Positions 13,639 to 15,836 of a stretch of 15,836 nucleotides of DNA are shown here, piece by piece. The position numbers were made by a program, and so were the translations under genes. This DNA comes from Pedobacter sp. UBA1654. GTDB taxonomy: Bacteria > Bacteroidota > Bacteroidia > Sphingobacteriales > Sphingobacteriaceae. The stretch's first letter is position 1, and the number at the start of each line of letters is the position of its first letter. The notes under the pieces are model-generated. The model was given only the letters and a program-made list of their open reading frames with translations. It did no database searches and had not been told where the DNA came from. Where the stretch lies: contig DCLG01000030.1 of NCBI GenBank assembly GCA_002320935.1, positions 33,597 to 49,432 on the forward strand, written 5' to 3'.

Positions 13639-15836
13639 TTAAAGCGTTAAGCGCAAGTTTAAACCAAAGGTTCTGGTGCTTGGCATTTGTCCCATTTCTA
13701 CGCCTGGCATAATGCTGGAACCATTAAAGGCAGCTGTTTCCGGGTCAAATATTGGGAACTTAGAAATCATGGCGAGGTCCCTTCCATATAGGGCAACGCT
13801 GGCACCAGCAACCTTGATCTTGTTTAAAAAGTTTTTTGGAAGTCTGTACTCCAGCCGTACTTCTCTTAATTTAAGATAAGAAGCATCAAAACTATTCGTT
13901 TCGACATTCGCGCGGCGATAATAGTCAGCATACCAGGTATTAATAGGCACCCTGGTGGTATTTGGAGAGAAGGAGCCATCAGCGTTCTGTACCACACCAT
14001 CTCCGATCACACCACCCTCTTCCCGGCCTGCAAGTGTATGTTTTAACTTGCCCGTTTCTGTAAGCTTATGATGTGTTTGAGAATACACAATGCCACCATA
14101 CTGGCCGTCGATCAAAACACCTAAGCTCAGGTTTTTGTATCTGAATTCGTTGTTAAACCCAGCCTTCCAGTCCGCATAGGCATTGCCGATCTTAACTTTC
14201 TGGGTAGGACGTACGGCAAGACCAGTTTTCGCATCAAATAATACCTGGCCTGCATCATTTCTCACCAATCCAAAGCCCCAGAGATCCCCAGTGGAACCGC
14301 CTTTAGTAACAATGGTCTGAACGGCACCCGCTCCACTTGATGCAATAATTTGCTGGTAACCCTCTATGTCTTCACTCAGTTCCAGCACCCTGTTTTGGTT
14401 TTTGGACCAGGTGAGGGTGGAAGTCCAGTTGAAATTTGGCGACACCACGGGTTTCATGCTAAGCATGACTTCAACACCGCGGTTTCGAATCACTCCTCCG
14501 TTAATCCATGCCTGACTGAAGCCAGTCGTAATATCAAGAGGTACCGAGAGGACCTGGTTTCTGGTCGTTGTGGTATACACGTTTACATCTGCGTCTATGC
14601 GATTGTTTAGAAGGGAGAAGTTGATACCTGCTTCCCAGGAATTCGTTTTCTCCGGTTGCAAAACAGCGTTGTGTAGTACGCTTGGCGCTTCAGCGGAACC
14701 TGGAAATTCTGAGGTACCGTAGTACTTTCTAGTTTGATAAGGATCGGTATCTGAACCAACCTGTGCCCAGGATAATCTTAACTTAGCATAGGAGATGGCT
14801 TTTGGTAGTTGAAATATGTCGCTCAGAATATAACTGGTACTTACCGAAGGGTAGAAATACGAGTTATTGCCTGCTGGTAAGGTCGACGCCCAGTCGTTCC
14901 GGCCCGTCAGATCCAGAAAGATCTTCCCGTCCCAGCCAAAGTTTACAAAGCCGTAAACGCTATTGATCTCTTTTTCCGTAAGCTGGTTTTCTGCAATCGG
15001 CGTCGTTAGCGCATTGGATAATTTATAAACACCGGGTAAGAGCAAGCCTCTTGCTATAGAGTTGTTCACTTTTACACTTCTGCTCATTAAATTTCCGCCA
15101 ATTGAGGCACGCAGATCTAGCTTTGGTGCAACTTTATCTGTGAAGCTTAGCAAAGCATCCGTGTTCGACTCAAAAAAGCTGACATCCTGCTGTTTGTAGT
15201 ACCCTAGGGGAAAGTTCGCGGTGTCGAAATTTCGCTTCTGCTCAATTTGGTCCTCGCGGGTGCTAATGCCCGATCGGAACATCAGATCCCATTTTTCATT
15301 GAAGGAATAAACGCCCTGAAGGTTGCCATCAATATTGTGACTGTTAATACTGTTGGTCATCTCATACGCGATCAGGTATGGATTTTCGATGAAGGAACTA
15401 AATGGATGCAGTTGTTTTAACTGCTCCTGACCTTTCATCCAGCGTGGTTTATACCAGTCCAGGCTGACGTTTGGATTTTGAAGGATCATGAAATAGGCTA
15501 TACTTTGATTATTATAACCGGTCCCGGGTAAGTTGTCGCTCGACTTGTTTGCAAAATTAAACTTTCCATTCAGCTTTAATTTTTCGGAAAGCTGTAAGTT
15601 CGTATTTAAGGATGCGACCAGCCTTTCAAAACCGGTATTCGGCATGATCCACTGATTTTTTGTATGTGACACCGAACCTCTGGCCGTGAAGCTTTCATTA
15701 CCACCATCAAGGGACAGGCTGTTTTGAATGGTGTATCCCGTCCGCCAGAAATTCTTTATACTGTTATCTTTATACGGAACCCATGGTGTTCTGGTTGTAC
15801 CTTGCGCTTCCGTCGTTGGGTCATATTGGAAGAACT
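13639..15836 (-). CDS. SusC/RagA-family TonB-dependent outer-membrane receptor, 5' partial
   Basis: The frame is open from the right edge of the window to the stop at 13639, giving about 731 residues of the C-terminal part. A GTG at 15672 is internal: upstream codons continue with TPWVPYKDNSIKNFW, TGYTIQNSLSLDGG and the like, which are typical SusC barrel sequence just after the plug. Visible RagA/SusC features are FERLVASLNTNLQLSEKLKLNG, DVNVYTTTTRNQVL, WKAGFNNEFRYKNLSLGVLIDGQYGG and the C-terminal GLNLRLTL strand. The signal peptide, carboxypeptidase-like domain and plug are outside the window. It imports a ligand with its SusD partner, using TonB energy. Confidence 0.93.
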   Translation of the reverse strand, partial: FFQYDPTTEAQGTTRTPWVPYKDNSIKNFWRTGYTIQNSLSLDGGNESFTARGSVSHTKNQWIMPNTGFERLVASLNTNLQLSEKLKLNGKFNFANKSSDNLPGTGYNNQSIAYFMILQNPNVSLDWYKPRWMKGQEQLKQLHPFSSFIENPYLIAYEMTNSINSHNIDGNLQGVYSFNEKWDLMFRSGISTREDQIEQKRNFDTANFPLGYYKQQDVSFFESNTDALLSFTDKVAPKLDLRASIGGNLMSRSVKVNNSIARGLLLPGVYKLSNALTTPIAENQLTEKEINSVYGFVNFGWDGKIFLDLTGRNDWASTLPAGNNSYFYPSVSTSYILSDIFQLPKAISYAKLRLSWAQVGSDTDPYQTRKYYGTSEFPGSAEAPSVLHNAVLQPEKTNSWEAGINFSLLNNRIDADVNVYTTTTRNQVLSVPLDITTGFSQAWINGGVIRNRGVEVMLSMKPVVSPNFNWTSTLTWSKNQNRVLELSEDIEGYQQIIASSGAGAVQTIVTKGGSTGDLWGFGLVRNDAGQVLFDAKTGLAVRPTQKVKIGNAYADWKAGFNNEFRYKNLSLGVLIDGQYGGIVYSQTHHKLTETGKLKHTLAGREEGGVIGDGVVQNADGSFSPNTTRVPINTWYADYYRRANVETNSFDASYLKLREVRLEYRLPKNFLNKIKVAGASVALYGRDLAMISKFPIFDPETAAFNGSSIMPGVEMGQMPSTRTFGLNLRLTL

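Noticed and set aside
15670..15672. GTG at 15672 as the start of the SusC gene
   Set aside because: The upstream frame is open to the window edge and encodes typical SusC sequence; a 677-residue SusC without plug would be unusual.
1..15836. CRISPR array, insertion sequence or rRNA/tRNA genes
   Set aside because: No regularly spaced repeats, transposase frame, terminal inverted repeat pair around a gene, or RNA gene signature was found on either strand.

Overview
The window reads as a chromosomal segment from a member of the Bacteroidota, most likely a Sphingobacteriaceae relative (Pedobacter or Mucilaginibacter type). The reasons are a SusC/SusD pair, two TonB-dependent receptors, lipoproteins with short lipobox signals, promoter elements of the Bacteroidota TAnnTTTG type, moderate to low GC, and few Shine-Dalgarno sequences. 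The assignment rests on gene content only.

Layout, left to right. (1) 1-529, + strand: the 3' part of a TetR-family regulator whose N-terminus lies outside the window. (2) 915-5110, all on the - strand and read right to left: a GH10 xylanase-like enzyme with no visible signal peptide and two tandem C-terminal beta-rich domains (5110-2942). After a 17-bp perfect hairpin comes a tightly packed three-gene cassette: a GH24 phage-type lysozyme with a peptidoglycan-binding domain, a 111-residue protein with one membrane segment, and a 265-residue membrane-anchored protein. (3) 5111-5949: a long AT-rich non-coding block. It holds a good Bacteroidota promoter for the GH10 gene, a perfect 15-bp inverted repeat that brackets the -33 element, a leader with a Shine-Dalgarno and a four-codon mini-ORF, short repeated motifs and a terminator-like hairpin. 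(4) 5950-7386, + strand: a secreted S41-family peptidase. (5) 7432-7971, - strand: a membrane PAP2 phosphatase. (6) 8114-11527, - strand: a vitamin B12 uptake unit, made of a cobalamin riboswitch, a BtuB-like TonB receptor, a BtuG-like beta-propeller lipoprotein, and a terminator. (7) 11785-12111, + strand: a small protein of unknown function. (8) 12141-15836, - strand: a SusD-family lipoprotein downstream of a SusC-family receptor that runs off the right edge.

How the genes work together. The B12 unit is coherent: the riboswitch should shut off receptor and surface binder when cobalamin is plentiful. The SusC/SusD pair is a separate outer-membrane import complex for an unidentified polymer or oligomer. 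The most interesting part is 915-5340. A polysaccharide hydrolase without an export signal lies directly upstream of a phage-like lysozyme and two single-span membrane proteins, with no phage structural genes in view. This arrangement resembles the logic of type 10 (holin/endolysin/spanin) secretion of signal-less chitinases. An alternative is the end of a prophage or tailocin cluster whose other genes are elsewhere or lost. The promoter and operator-like palindrome upstream suggest that the hydrolase is tightly controlled. This link is inference, not demonstrated by the sequence.
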